Origin: Treponema sp. UBA7590 | GTDB lineage: Bacteria > Spirochaetota > Spirochaetia > Treponematales > Treponemataceae | Assembly: GCA_002478955.1 (NCBI GenBank) | Contig: DLKK01000035.1 | Coordinates: 1-7,906, forward strand | Length of the DNA: 7,906 nt | Reading direction: 5' to 3' | In this document: piece by piece, positions 1 to 6,316 of the stretch | Position numbering within the stretch: the stretch's first letter is position 1 | How the letters are laid out: each line of letters starts with the position of its first letter | Translations under genes and position numbers: made by a program | The notes under the pieces: generated by a model | What the model was told of the DNA's origin: nothing | Databases searched by the model: none | Seen by the model: the letters and a program-made list of their open reading frames with translations, nothing else

Positions 1-339
1 CAAAACTTTCGCGTAGATATCGTGCAAAAAAGCGTATCCACAATTTTTTCCGAGCGGTGCAGTGTTGGAAAAATTTAACCCGGTAGAAACAGTTTTTTTG
101 CAGTATTTCGGAAATTCAATTAAATCCCAAAATGGAAAATTCTTAATAATCTTTTTTGAGCGGATTACTTTTATGTTTGAAAATTCAGGAATAACTTTTG
201 GGTTTGCAGAAACAAGAATCGAAAAATCATCTTGTTCTGTTAAAAGTCCATCAAGCCGTTTGCAGGTCTCCCATGAAAAACGTTCAATTCCTGTAAGATT
301 TCTGTTCAAAAAGTTTCCATTTATAAGAATTTTTTCCAT
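1..339 (-). CDS. GT4-type glycosyltransferase, N-terminal part (partial, runs off left edge)
   Basis: The minus-strand frame is open from an ATG at 339 to the window edge (113 codons, no stop). The N-terminus MEKILINGNFLNRNLTGIERF resembles the start of family 4 glycosyltransferases (GT-B fold), where a short beta strand is followed by a 'N-F-L-x-x-x-x-T-G-I-x-R' loop and a helix. Further on are SNTAPLG (residues 91-97) and LHDIYA (105-110), which match the 'cNtaPl...hDl' segment of mannosyl- or rhamnosyltransferase-like members. The C-terminal nucleotide-sugar-binding domain lies outside the window, so donor and acceptor cannot be named. The gene starts 12 bp after the ugd stop with an AAAGG-like ribosome site (about 346-350), so it is probably cotranscribed with ugd. 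It would transfer a sugar during surface polysaccharide or glycoconjugate assembly in the cytoplasm. The family call is fairly secure and the specificity is unknown. Confidence 0.8.
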   Translation of the reverse strand, partial: MEKILINGNFLNRNLTGIERFSWETCKRLDGLLTEQDDFSILVSANPKVIPEFSNIKVIRSKKIIKNFPFWDLIEFPKYCKKTVSTGLNFSNTAPLGKNCGYAFLHDIYAKVL

Positions 340-351
340 TCTGAGCCTTTA

Positions 352-1539
352 TTAGTCTCTTGAATACAAATCTCTTGTGTATACTTTATCTTTTACATCA
401 TCAAGGTCTGTATTCCAGCGGTTTGCGATAATTACATCAGAATTTTCCTTGAACCACTGCAAATCCTTTGTGACTTTTGAATTAAAGAAATCATCGCCAC
501 CTTTAAAAGTTGGTTCATACACGATAACTTGAATTCCTTTTGCCTTGATGCGTTTCATTACACCCTGAATTGAACTCTGCCTGAAGTTGTCGCTACCAGC
601 TTTCATGGTAAGACGATAAACTCCAACTGTTTTCGGCTTTTTCGCAATAATCTGGTCTGCGACAAAGTCTTTTCTTGTCCGGTTTGAATCAACAATTGCC
701 CGGATAAGGTTCTGCGGCACATCAGAGTAGTTTGCTAAAAGCTGCTTTGTGTCTTTCGGAAGACAATATCCACCATAACCAAAACTTGGATTGTTGTAAA
801 AATCCCCGATTCTTGGATCAAGGCTGATTCCTTCAATGATTTGCTTTGTGTTCAAGCCTCGGAGTTCAGCATAAGTGTCAAGCTCATTAAAATAGGCAAC
901 ACGCAAGGCAAGATATGTATTTGCAAAAAGTTTTATCGCTTCAGCTTCTGTGCAGTGCGGATGTAAAACCTGAACATCCTTTTTTATAGCACCTTCTTTC
1001 AGAAGAGAAGAGAATTGTTCTGCTTTTGCTAAGAGAGTTTCGTCATCCTTTGGGTAGCTTACTACGATTCTTGAAGGATAAAGATTGTCGTAAAGCGCGT
1101 GACCTTCCCGTAAAAATTCCGGTGAAAAAAGCATGTTCTTATAGCCAGAATTTTTGCGTAAATTTTCAGTGTATCCAACCGGAACTGTTGATTTTACAAC
1201 AATTGTCGCCTTTGAGCCTGATTTCTTTACAAGCTCAACAACAGCTTCAACGCTTGAAGTGTCAAAGTAATTTTTTTCTTCGTCATAATTTGTTGGCGTT
1301 GAAATGATGATAAAATCAGCATCTTTGTACGCTTCTTCAGCATTTGTTGTGGCTGTTAAATTTAAATCTTTTGTAGAAAGATATTCCGAAATCTCTTTGT
1401 CAACAATTGGAGATTTTTTGCTGTTAATTAAGTCTACTTTTTCTTTGATAATGTCAACGGTTTTTACTTCGTTGTGCTGCGCTAAAAGTATAGCGTTCGA
1501 AAGCCCAACGTAGCCTGTTCCTGCAACTGCTATTCTCAT
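352..1539 (-). CDS. ugd: UDP-glucose 6-dehydrogenase
   Basis: This 395-aa cytosolic enzyme oxidises UDP-glucose to UDP-glucuronate with two NAD+. The N-terminal Rossmann motif is GTGYVG (residues 7-12). STPTNYD (80-86) and KSTVPVG (116-122) are NAD-domain signatures, and SPEFLREG (139-146) carries the conserved Glu141. The central helix has Lys203 and Asn207 (EAIKLFANTYLALR). The active-site loop FGYGGYCLPKDT has the nucleophile Cys259 with Lys262/Asp263. The C-terminal UDP-binding domain includes FRQSSIQG (319-326). The length fits the short bacterial class of about 390-400 residues, and no catalytic residue is missing. It lies 63 bp downstream of the GT8-like gene and 12 bp upstream of the GT4 gene. 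No Shine-Dalgarno site precedes the ATG. A weak TAAACT hexamer ends 6 bp upstream, so a very short leader or coupling to upstream transcription is possible. Its product feeds the epimerase at 3217-4239. Confidence 0.95.
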   Translation of the reverse strand: MRIAVAGTGYVGLSNAILLAQHNEVKTVDIIKEKVDLINSKKSPIVDKEISEYLSTKDLNLTATTNAEEAYKDADFIIISTPTNYDEEKNYFDTSSVEAVVELVKKSGSKATIVVKSTVPVGYTENLRKNSGYKNMLFSPEFLREGHALYDNLYPSRIVVSYPKDDETLLAKAEQFSSLLKEGAIKKDVQVLHPHCTEAEAIKLFANTYLALRVAYFNELDTYAELRGLNTKQIIEGISLDPRIGDFYNNPSFGYGGYCLPKDTKQLLANYSDVPQNLIRAIVDSNRTRKDFVADQIIAKKPKTVGVYRLTMKAGSDNFRQSSIQGVMKRIKAKGIQVIVYEPTFKGGDDFFNSKVTKDLQWFKENSDVIIANRWNTDLDDVKDKVYTRDLYSRD

Positions 1540-1602
1540 GCTTTTAGTTTAGCACAAACAATATTTTTTTACCATATTTTTTGAAAACATAAAAACGAGC
1601 CA

Positions 1603-2610
1603 TTATTTCCGTTTTTTGCTGAAAAATTTTCCAGTTCTTCTTAAAAAGGCGAACTGTGCTTCAATAAAATTAAAAAGCCACGGCAGTTTTGATTTTATGT
1701 CGGCGAGCGTAAATACAATAGGTGACTGCATTATGCTTACGATTCTCTGGTCGTTTATAAGATGGACTTTATTGAACTGAAATTTAGGGTCATCTATCAT
1801 TTTTTTTACGTCTTCTGGAATTTTTCCTTCAGCTTTTATGCGGTTTTGAAGCTCTTTGTCCGCCAGTTTGTAATATGGAATGTAGTTTTTTCCGGAAAAT
1901 TCACTGGAATAATAATGGATGATTTTTGCGTCTTTTAAAAATGCCAATCCTCCGTGGCTTGGCTGGCAGTTCCATTTTCCATCAAGCAGCTGCATTTTTA
2001 AGCCGGTTCTGTAATTCGCTTCATTCAGCGCGCTCTGGTCGTGAAAATCGTGTTTTTTGTATGCTGAATATTTCCAGGCTTCGTTCCATGCCTTGAAAAG
2101 ATTTTCTGATTCCTCGCTTTTTCTTGCAAAGATAACTCCTCCGTTTATATTGCAGCCGGCGGCTTTTGTTCCATGGAATCCAAGTTTTTTATCTCGCTCA
2201 AGAAAATATTTTTTGTGGATATGTTCATCAAGCATTACGTGTCCGTCTAGAATTCCTGCGGTTTTATATGGAATTTTCTCAATTTCTGAAAGTTCTTCGG
2301 CGATAATTGTGTCGCAGTCGATATACAAAAAATCATCGTCAACATATTCTGGAATTGAAGTTTTTATGAGCCGGGAACGTTCCGTATTTGAAACTTTTTC
2401 ATCAAATTCTACAGAAATTATTTTTGAGACATATTTTTTTATTTCACCACGTTTTAATAAAGGTGAATTTATTGAATTTTCAGTTTTGTTGTCTACAAGG
2501 AGAATTATGTTTGCGTCTGGCATAAGATTCCGCAAAGAATATGTTGACATAAGCGCCTGCTCGTAATACAAGTCATTTTTTCCAGAAACCAGAACATAAA
2601 CGTAAGTCAT
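1603..2610 (-). CDS. GT8-like (GT-A fold) glycosyltransferase
   Basis: The 335-aa protein has the layout of family 8 glycosyltransferases. It begins with the nucleotide-binding strand TYVYVLVSGKNDLYYEQAL (residues 2-20). The metal-binding DxD is in YIDCDT (Asp98, Asp100). NINGGVIFARK (154-164) is the usual acceptor or donor loop, HDQSALN (190-196) is the typical helix motif, and KIIHYYSS (229-236) supplies the late metal-ligand histidine (His232). Family 8 retaining enzymes use UDP-glucose, UDP-galactose or UDP-galacturonate; the exact sugar cannot be read here. The C-terminus (residues 309-335) is hydrophobic and then strongly basic (GKFFSKKRK), which suggests attachment to the inner face of the membrane. 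The start has a TGAGG ribosome site (2616-2620). The gene lies 53 bp after pncC and is followed by ugd on the same strand, which fits a role in building a polymer from the Ugd/epimerase products. Confidence 0.85.
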   Translation of the reverse strand: MTYVYVLVSGKNDLYYEQALMSTYSLRNLMPDANIILLVDNKTENSINSPLLKRGEIKKYVSKIISVEFDEKVSNTERSRLIKTSIPEYVDDDFLYIDCDTIIAEELSEIEKIPYKTAGILDGHVMLDEHIHKKYFLERDKKLGFHGTKAAGCNINGGVIFARKSEESENLFKAWNEAWKYSAYKKHDFHDQSALNEANYRTGLKMQLLDGKWNCQPSHGGLAFLKDAKIIHYYSSEFSGKNYIPYYKLADKELQNRIKAEGKIPEDVKKMIDDPKFQFNKVHLINDQRIVSIMQSPIVFTLADIKSKLPWLFNFIEAQFAFLRRTGKFFSKKRK

Positions 2611-2638
2611 AAAAACCTCATAGATTAAAATTGAAAAT

Positions 2639-2647
2639 ATTATAGCA
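2639..2647 (-). promoter_or_regulatory. Extended -10 promoter for the GT8-like gene
   Basis: On the minus strand the 53-bp gap after pncC contains TGCTATAAT, a perfect -10 hexamer with the extended TG motif, about 29 bp before the GT8 start codon. No good -35 box is present, as expected for extended -10 promoters. It suggests the transferase genes can be transcribed independently of pncC. This is inferred from motif matching only. Confidence 0.4.
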
Positions 2648-2663
2648 TAAAAAATGGGCGTTT

Positions 2664-3167
2664 TTACATTGATTCTGTGAATAAAATCAGTTTTTCAAGT
2701 ATTTTTTCGGCCGCAAGGAATTTGTAGTCAACTCTGGAATTTTGTGGCGGAAGTTCAATGCAAAAAGATTCATTTTTTTTCTTGGAGCAGACTGAAAAAT
2801 AAATTTTTCCTGGAACAGAATCTTCTGCATTATTTGGATCAATGTTTCCTGTTGTGCCGGTTACGCCGATTCCTATTATCGCGCTGAATGCGTTTCTTGC
2901 AGCGGTTGCCATGGCTTTTGCGGTTTCTTCTGAGTAAACTGAATATTTTTCTATGATTTCAGAAGGAACTCCTAGCATTATTTTTGCGTTGTTTGAATAA
3001 GTCACAAGTGAGCCGGCGAAAATTGCGGAGGAGCCTTCTGTATCGGTTATCAATGAGGAAATTAATCCGCCGGTGCAACTTTCCATTGTTGTTATTGAGA
3101 TATTTTTATTTATCAGTTGCTTTGTGAATTTTATATATTCTGAACGGATTTTTTCTTTGTCTACCAT
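2664..3167 (-). CDS. pncC: Nicotinamide-nucleotide amidohydrolase (CinA C-terminal family)
   Basis: The 167-aa protein is a stand-alone CinA C-terminal domain. This family deamidates nicotinamide mononucleotide to nicotinic acid mononucleotide plus ammonia in the pyridine-nucleotide salvage cycle. ESCTGGLISSLITD (residues 29-42) holds the conserved active-site serine Ser30. VTYSNNAK (55-62) holds the conserved Tyr57 and Lys62, and GIGVTGTTG (99-107) is the family glycine-rich loop. The molybdopterin-binding-like N-terminal half of full CinA is absent, so this is the short PncC form at normal length. The gene diverges from the epimerase across 49 bp and heads a minus-strand run with the glycosyltransferase genes, although it is metabolically unrelated to them. 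Only a weak TAGAG ribosome site precedes the ATG. NAD-dependent Ugd and the epimerase nearby use the cofactor whose salvage it serves, but that link is speculative. Confidence 0.92.
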   Translation of the reverse strand: MVDKEKIRSEYIKFTKQLINKNISITTMESCTGGLISSLITDTEGSSAIFAGSLVTYSNNAKIMLGVPSEIIEKYSVYSEETAKAMATAARNAFSAIIGIGVTGTTGNIDPNNAEDSVPGKIYFSVCSKKKNESFCIELPPQNSRVDYKFLAAEKILEKLILFTESM

Positions 3168-3204
3168 GATTTATAAAACTCTATACTTTTTTAACTGAAA
3201 GTTC

Positions 3205-3210
3205 TATACT
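3205..3210 (+). promoter_or_regulatory. -10 box placing the epimerase transcript start at its ATG
   Basis: TATACT ends 6 bp before the epimerase ATG at 3217. A sigma70-type -10 at this distance puts transcription start on the A of the start codon. No Shine-Dalgarno motif exists in the 49-bp gap, which supports a leaderless message. No good -35 hexamer lies at 17 bp; that position holds another TATACT (3182-3187). Confidence 0.4.
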
Positions 3211-3216
3211 TGCTTC

Positions 3217-4239
3217 ATGGCAAATATTTCTTTGGAAAATAAAACTGTTTTTGTTACTGGTGCAGTCGGGTTTATTGGAAGTTTTTTGTGCAAGAACCTT
3301 TTGGAAAATGTTTCCGGCATAAAAATTATTGGAATTGACTGCATAACTGATTATTACGATGTCTCATTAAAGCAGGAACGTCTTGATATGCTTTCTGCGT
3401 TGAAAAAAGATTTTACCTTTGTAAAAGGCGATATTGCAGATAAGAAGTTGCTGGATTCTCTTTTTGCGGAATATAAGCCGGCTGTTGTTGTAAACCTTGC
3501 GGCTCAGGCAGGTGTACGCTATTCAATTGATAACCCTGACGCATACATCCATTCAAACATGATTGGTTTTTACAATATCCTTGAATGTTGCCGGCATAAT
3601 CCTGTTGAGCATCTTGTTTTTGCCTCTTCCAGCAGTGTTTATGGCTCAAACAAAAAAGTTCCTTATTCAACAGAGGATAAGGTTGATAATCCTGTTTCGT
3701 TGTATGCCGCAACAAAGAAAAGCAATGAGCTTTTTGCGCACGCATATTCAAAATTATATAAAATTCCTTGCACGGGCTTAAGATTTTTTACTGTTTATGG
3801 ACCTATGGGGCGCCCTGACATGGCATATTTTAAATTTACAAATAAACTTGTAAAAGGCGAGCCGATTCAGATTTATAACAACGGAGATATGTACCGCGAC
3901 TTTACTTTTGTTGATGATATTGTAAAAGGTGTTCGGGCAGTTATGCAGAAAACTCCAGAGGCAACTGAAGACGGCGCATTCTATAAAATTTACAACATAG
4001 GAAACAGCAAGCCTGAAAGCCTTATGCGCTTTGTGGAAATCCTTGAAAATTGCCTTATCAAAGAAAAAATAATTTCTGGACCAGGCAAGAGGGAACTTCT
4101 ACCAATGCAGCCTGGCGATGTTTACCAGACATTTGCTGATGTTTCAGATCTTGAGAAAGATTTTGGCTTTAAACCAGCGACTTCATTGGAGCAGGGCTTA
4201 AGCGCATTTGCAAAATGGTATAAAAGTTATAAAAAATAG
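3217..4239 (+). CDS. UDP-glucuronate 4-epimerase (extended SDR family)
   Basis: The 340-aa NAD-dependent enzyme would interconvert UDP-glucuronate and UDP-galacturonate in the cytosol. The Rossmann loop is TGAVGFIG (residues 14-21; most relatives have TGAAGFIG). The acidic NAD-binding residue follows in GIDCITDYYD (39-48), a stretch typical of glucuronate epimerases. NLAAQAGVRYSIDNP (93-107) is the NAD/substrate loop. The catalytic set is SSSSVYG (137-143) with Tyr163 and Lys167 in YAATKK. LRFFTVYGPMGRPDMA (188-203) is characteristic of UDP-glucuronate 4-epimerases rather than UDP-glucose 4-epimerases. YRDFTFVDDIV (226-236) and the C-terminal LEQGLSAFAKWY complete the family pattern. It diverges from pncC, while ugd, which supplies its substrate, is on the opposite strand nearby. 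The first ATG fits the fold, with the Rossmann strand beginning about residue 10. A terminator follows at 4257-4293. Confidence 0.92.
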   Translation: MANISLENKTVFVTGAVGFIGSFLCKNLLENVSGIKIIGIDCITDYYDVSLKQERLDMLSALKKDFTFVKGDIADKKLLDSLFAEYKPAVVVNLAAQAGVRYSIDNPDAYIHSNMIGFYNILECCRHNPVEHLVFASSSSVYGSNKKVPYSTEDKVDNPVSLYAATKKSNELFAHAYSKLYKIPCTGLRFFTVYGPMGRPDMAYFKFTNKLVKGEPIQIYNNGDMYRDFTFVDDIVKGVRAVMQKTPEATEDGAFYKIYNIGNSKPESLMRFVEILENCLIKEKIISGPGKRELLPMQPGDVYQTFADVSDLEKDFGFKPATSLEQGLSAFAKWYKSYKK

Positions 4240-4256
4240 AAAATTTGTTTTTATAG

Positions 4257-4293
4257 GCAAATCCAGAAAAAACATGGATTTGCTTATTTTTTA
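4257..4293 (+). terminator. Rho-independent terminator of the epimerase gene
   Basis: A 9-bp perfect stem GCAAATCCA (4257-4265) / TGGATTTGC (4275-4283) with a 9-nt A-rich loop is followed by TTATTTTTTA. It begins 18 bp after the epimerase stop codon. On the minus strand the stem is not followed by a T run, so it serves only the plus strand. Confidence 0.85.
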
Positions 4294-4309
4294 TTGAAAA
4301 AGATATTTC

Positions 4310-4450
4310 TTAAATGTCACTTTTTTTGCAGTTTTGCTTATATTTTTCCAGATAAAGTTCTGTTATGGAATATCTTTCTTTTGCATCCATAAAAAACACT
4401 TGATAAATTGACAGAATTAAGTCTTTAAAAAAGTTGAAGGTCTTGCTCAT
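4310..4450 (-). CDS. Small hypothetical protein, 46 aa
   Basis: A short minus-strand gene begins at the ATG 4448-4450 and ends at TAA 4310-4312. A strong ribosome site GGGAG (4457-4461) stands 6 bp before the ATG. The translated start is MSKTFNFFKDLILSIYQVFF, followed by MDAKERYSITELYLEKYKQN and a short CKKSDI tail. The first half (residues 5-21) is aromatic and hydrophobic and could form a membrane-associated or amphipathic helix. The second half is charged and helix-prone. It has no signal peptide cleavage site and no motif I recognise. It lies between the epimerase terminator and the ATPase terminator, so it is probably its own unit. Reality rests on the ribosome site and protein-like composition. 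A chance frame is possible at this length. Confidence 0.6.
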   Translation of the reverse strand: MSKTFNFFKDLILSIYQVFFMDAKERYSITELYLEKYKQNCKKSDI

Positions 4451-4486
4451 TTTTTTCTCCCATAAAAATAATGAATGTTTTTAATT

Positions 4487-4517
4487 GTTATACTTATATA
4501 TAGAGAAAAAAATGCAA
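4487..4517 (-). promoter_or_regulatory. Possible promoter of the 46-aa gene
   Basis: On the minus strand TATAAC (4487-4492) could be a -10 box, about 36 bp before the start codon. TTGCAT (4512-4517) is a possible -35, but the 19-bp spacing is long. The surrounding DNA is very AT-rich, so chance matches are likely. Confidence 0.25.
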
Positions 4518-4572
4518 AAACTGAAATGTTTCACAAAAAAATAAAATAATTTAAACAAGTGTTGAGAATACA

Positions 4573-4606
4573 TAAAAACTTCTGCCACTTCAAAAATGGC
4601 AGAAGT
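4573..4606 (-). terminator. Rho-independent terminator of the AAA ATPase gene
   Basis: A perfect 10-bp stem ACTTCTGCCA / TGGCAGAAGT (4597-4606 with 4578-4587, 9-nt loop) is followed on the minus strand by TTTTT (4573-4577). It lies about 28 bp past the ATPase stop codon and separates that gene from the 46-aa gene downstream. Confidence 0.85.
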
Positions 4607-4633
4607 CTTGAAAGATTCTAAAGATAAAGCCTC

Positions 4634-6022
4634 TTAGTCTTCTTCATTATCTTTGTTATTAGGAAAAATTGGAATTCCGCCCCATTCATCGGTCATATAG
4701 TTTTCCTCCAGGACTTTGTCGATTCTGACATGTTCTTTTTCCAGGCTAAAAAGCCTTGATGTTCTGTCTTGATTGGAGTCGCAAATCCAGATTTCATCGC
4801 GGCGCATAAGTTTATGTTTCATTATGCGGGTTTCATGTGTCGTTGTTATAAGCTGGATTTTCTTGTTTTTTGCGTATTCCAAAAACTTTTTTACAAATTC
4901 AATAGTAAGCTTCGGGTGCAGGCTGCGGTTAAGCTCGTCCATTATGTAGACTTTCTCTTTGTTGCTGACAAGAATCTCAAGAAGCTGAAACAGACGGTGT
5001 GTGCCATCGCTTTCGTTCGCCATGTGGAATTCAATTTTTTTTCCGGCAATATTATGTACAAATTTCAAGACATAAAAATGAAACTCGTTGTCATCCTCAA
5101 GCGAAATTATAAAAATATCGCGCCGGTTACGGATTACAGTGGAATAAGTTCTTTTTTGCAGCGGCTGGATAAAATTTGCAATCTGATTTGAAAAACCTGG
5201 TCGTACAAAAAGCATATCCATATTGATTTTCTGCTGGGTCCGTACATCAAGGGTTTCAAAGACTTTTTCCTTTGAGACTGGCTCAAGCTTGATTTCTTCA
5301 ATTCCAGTATCAAATTCATTCAGAAGTCTTGCAAATTCATTCTTGCAAAGATTGTAACGCAAAAGCGATGTCTCTTGGATCGGCTGATCAGGGAACACAA
5401 CCTCAAGTGTTTCCGCAAACCATCTGAACACCTCCAGCAACGGCAAAGCCTCTTTGTTCTGCATGAAAAATCCCTGGGTGTTATGGTTTATATTGAACAA
5501 AAATGGATTTCCATTCATTGAATAAGAGCGGGCAAGAACTTCAATGTCATTTTTCTGGCCTTTTATAGAATGATGGAACTTGTATTCGCTGTTTTCATCT
5601 TTGTAGAAAAGCTTTGTATGCCTGTTTCCGACAACTCTTACAAGTTCCTCTTTTATGAGCTGACCAGTTGTCAGGATTACTCCTACAGAATATTCATATA
5701 GGACCTCATTCTGTATAAAACAGATTGAAAAAAGCGAAGGGGCAATCGCATTTTCATCATAAAATCTGCACCATAAAGAAGTCGCATTTTGAGGAAGCCT
5801 TCCAAAAACAACAAAATTTTTTAAGATAGCTATTGCACGCACAAGGTTTGTCTTTCCTGCGCCATTTTTTCCGAAAATCGCGGCGAAATGCAAAAGCTCC
5901 TGTCTATTTTTTTTATCTATAATAACATGGTCTTTTTTTTTGATGACGCGGCCTGCTTTCATCCCGAAACTTTCTTCTTTATTGAAAGAAAGGAAATTTG
6001 AAACTTTAAATGAAACTAGCAT
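4634..6022 (-). CDS. AAA-family ATPase of the COG1106/AAA_15 type (ABC-like head, defence-associated family)
   Basis: The 462-aa protein has the split ABC/SMC-like ATPase head typical of stand-alone 'ATP-binding proteins' of the COG1106 group. MLVSFKVSNFLSF at the N-terminus is the usual opening beta strand. Walker A is GKNGAGKT (residues 51-58). A long insert (about 75-330) has no coiled-coil zinc hook, which distinguishes it from RloC or Rad50. The ABC-signature-like segment is ESDGTHRLFQL (337-347). Walker B is VYIMDELNRSLHP (358-370) with Asp362/Glu363, and the switch histidine is His396 in TTTHET. The tail YMTDEWGGIPIFPNN matches the family's usual ending. No TOPRIM or HEPN nuclease domain is visible. 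Relatives occur in abortive-infection or phage-defence contexts, often beside an RloB-type protein, but none is adjacent here. The start has ribosome site AGGGA 6 bp upstream, plus its own promoter and terminator. ATPase assignment is secure; a defence role is inference. Confidence 0.85.
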   Translation of the reverse strand: MLVSFKVSNFLSFNKEESFGMKAGRVIKKKDHVIIDKKNRQELLHFAAIFGKNGAGKTNLVRAIAILKNFVVFGRLPQNATSLWCRFYDENAIAPSLFSICFIQNEVLYEYSVGVILTTGQLIKEELVRVVGNRHTKLFYKDENSEYKFHHSIKGQKNDIEVLARSYSMNGNPFLFNINHNTQGFFMQNKEALPLLEVFRWFAETLEVVFPDQPIQETSLLRYNLCKNEFARLLNEFDTGIEEIKLEPVSKEKVFETLDVRTQQKINMDMLFVRPGFSNQIANFIQPLQKRTYSTVIRNRRDIFIISLEDDNEFHFYVLKFVHNIAGKKIEFHMANESDGTHRLFQLLEILVSNKEKVYIMDELNRSLHPKLTIEFVKKFLEYAKNKKIQLITTTHETRIMKHKLMRRDEIWICDSNQDRTSRLFSLEKEHVRIDKVLEENYMTDEWGGIPIFPNNKDNEED

Positions 6023-6042
6023 AAATATTCCCTATATTTTGA

Positions 6043-6071
6043 ATTATATTTGAATTATCGGTGATTTTCAA
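6043..6071 (-). promoter_or_regulatory. Sigma70-type promoter of the AAA ATPase gene
   Basis: On the minus strand TTGAAA (6066-6071) and TATAAT (6043-6048) are separated by exactly 17 bp. The start point would be near 6036, giving a leader of about 14 nt that contains the AGGGA ribosome site. It is back-to-back with the HU promoter, and one arm of the 17-bp inverted repeat (6082-6098) lies just upstream of its -35. Confidence 0.75.
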
Positions 6072-6081
6072 TAAAAAAGTA

Positions 6082-6188
6082 TAAAATCTTTCGATTTTGT
6101 CGTTAAATTTTATTACTTTTCTTGACACCTATTATATTGTATGTTATCTTAAAGTTGTAAAAACAATAGAAAAAATCGAAAGATTTTA
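6082..6188. repeat. 17-bp perfect inverted repeat flanking the HU promoter
   Basis: The left copy, 6082-6098, reads TAAAATCTTTCGATTTT. The right copy, 6172-6188, is its exact reverse complement, AAAATCGAAAGATTTTA. The 73 bp between them contain the HU-gene promoter. Each copy is also itself a palindrome with 6-bp arms (AAAATC/GATTTT) around TTTC or GAAA. It could be a pair of operators for one dimeric repressor, a DNA loop anchor, or the boundaries of an invertible promoter segment. The sequence does not decide between these. Confidence 0.75.
6122..6150 (+). promoter_or_regulatory. Sigma70-type promoter of the HU-family gene
   Basis: A perfect -35 TTGACA (6122-6127) is followed after 17 bp by TATCTT (6145-6150), a 4/6 match to the -10. 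Transcription would start near 6157, leaving an unusually long leader of about 160 nt before the HU start codon at 6317. Confidence 0.7.
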
Positions 6189-6201
6189 AAAGTTTTTACA
6201 A
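6155..6201 (+). promoter_or_regulatory. 5'-end stem-loop in the HU leader
   Basis: TTGTAAAAAC (6155-6164) pairs perfectly with GTTTTTACAA (6192-6201). Inside the loop AAAATC-GAAA-GATTTT (6172-6187) forms a second hairpin closed by a GAAA (GNRA) tetraloop. If transcription starts near 6157, the mRNA would begin essentially at the foot of this double hairpin, an arrangement known to protect 5' ends from decay. The right copy of the 17-bp inverted repeat is part of it, so the signal may act as DNA, RNA or both. Confidence 0.5.
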
Positions 6202-6316
6202 TTACCACTGATTTTTGTAGCCAAAAACAATTTTAGTCGAATGTCCGTTGGACTAGATAAAGTTGACTACCGTTTAGTAATACAAAACAGTGAGTTCAAT
6301 TTCAAGGAGGCAGTAT

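Noticed and set aside
31..40. GTATCCACA, a near match to a DnaA box
   Set aside because: Single isolated site inside a coding region; no cluster or origin context.
62..355. Plus-strand open frame at the left edge
   Set aside because: It is the antisense of the GT4-type transferase, whose minus-strand translation has clear family motifs; the plus frame has no ribosome site or recognisable protein pattern.
2057..2566. 169-codon plus-strand frame opposite the GT8-like gene
   Set aside because: The minus strand carries DxD, HDQSALN and the late His motif; the plus frame is a low-complexity shadow rich in Ser and Phe.
4522..4536. TGTTTCAC, half of a chromosomal parS site
   Set aside because: The second half is replaced by an A run, so the 16-bp palindrome is not present.
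6290..6316. Upstream ATG that would lengthen the HU-family protein by nine residues
   Set aside because: AAGGAGG at 6304-6310 is correctly spaced only for the ATG at 6317, and the family starts with MAVxx.
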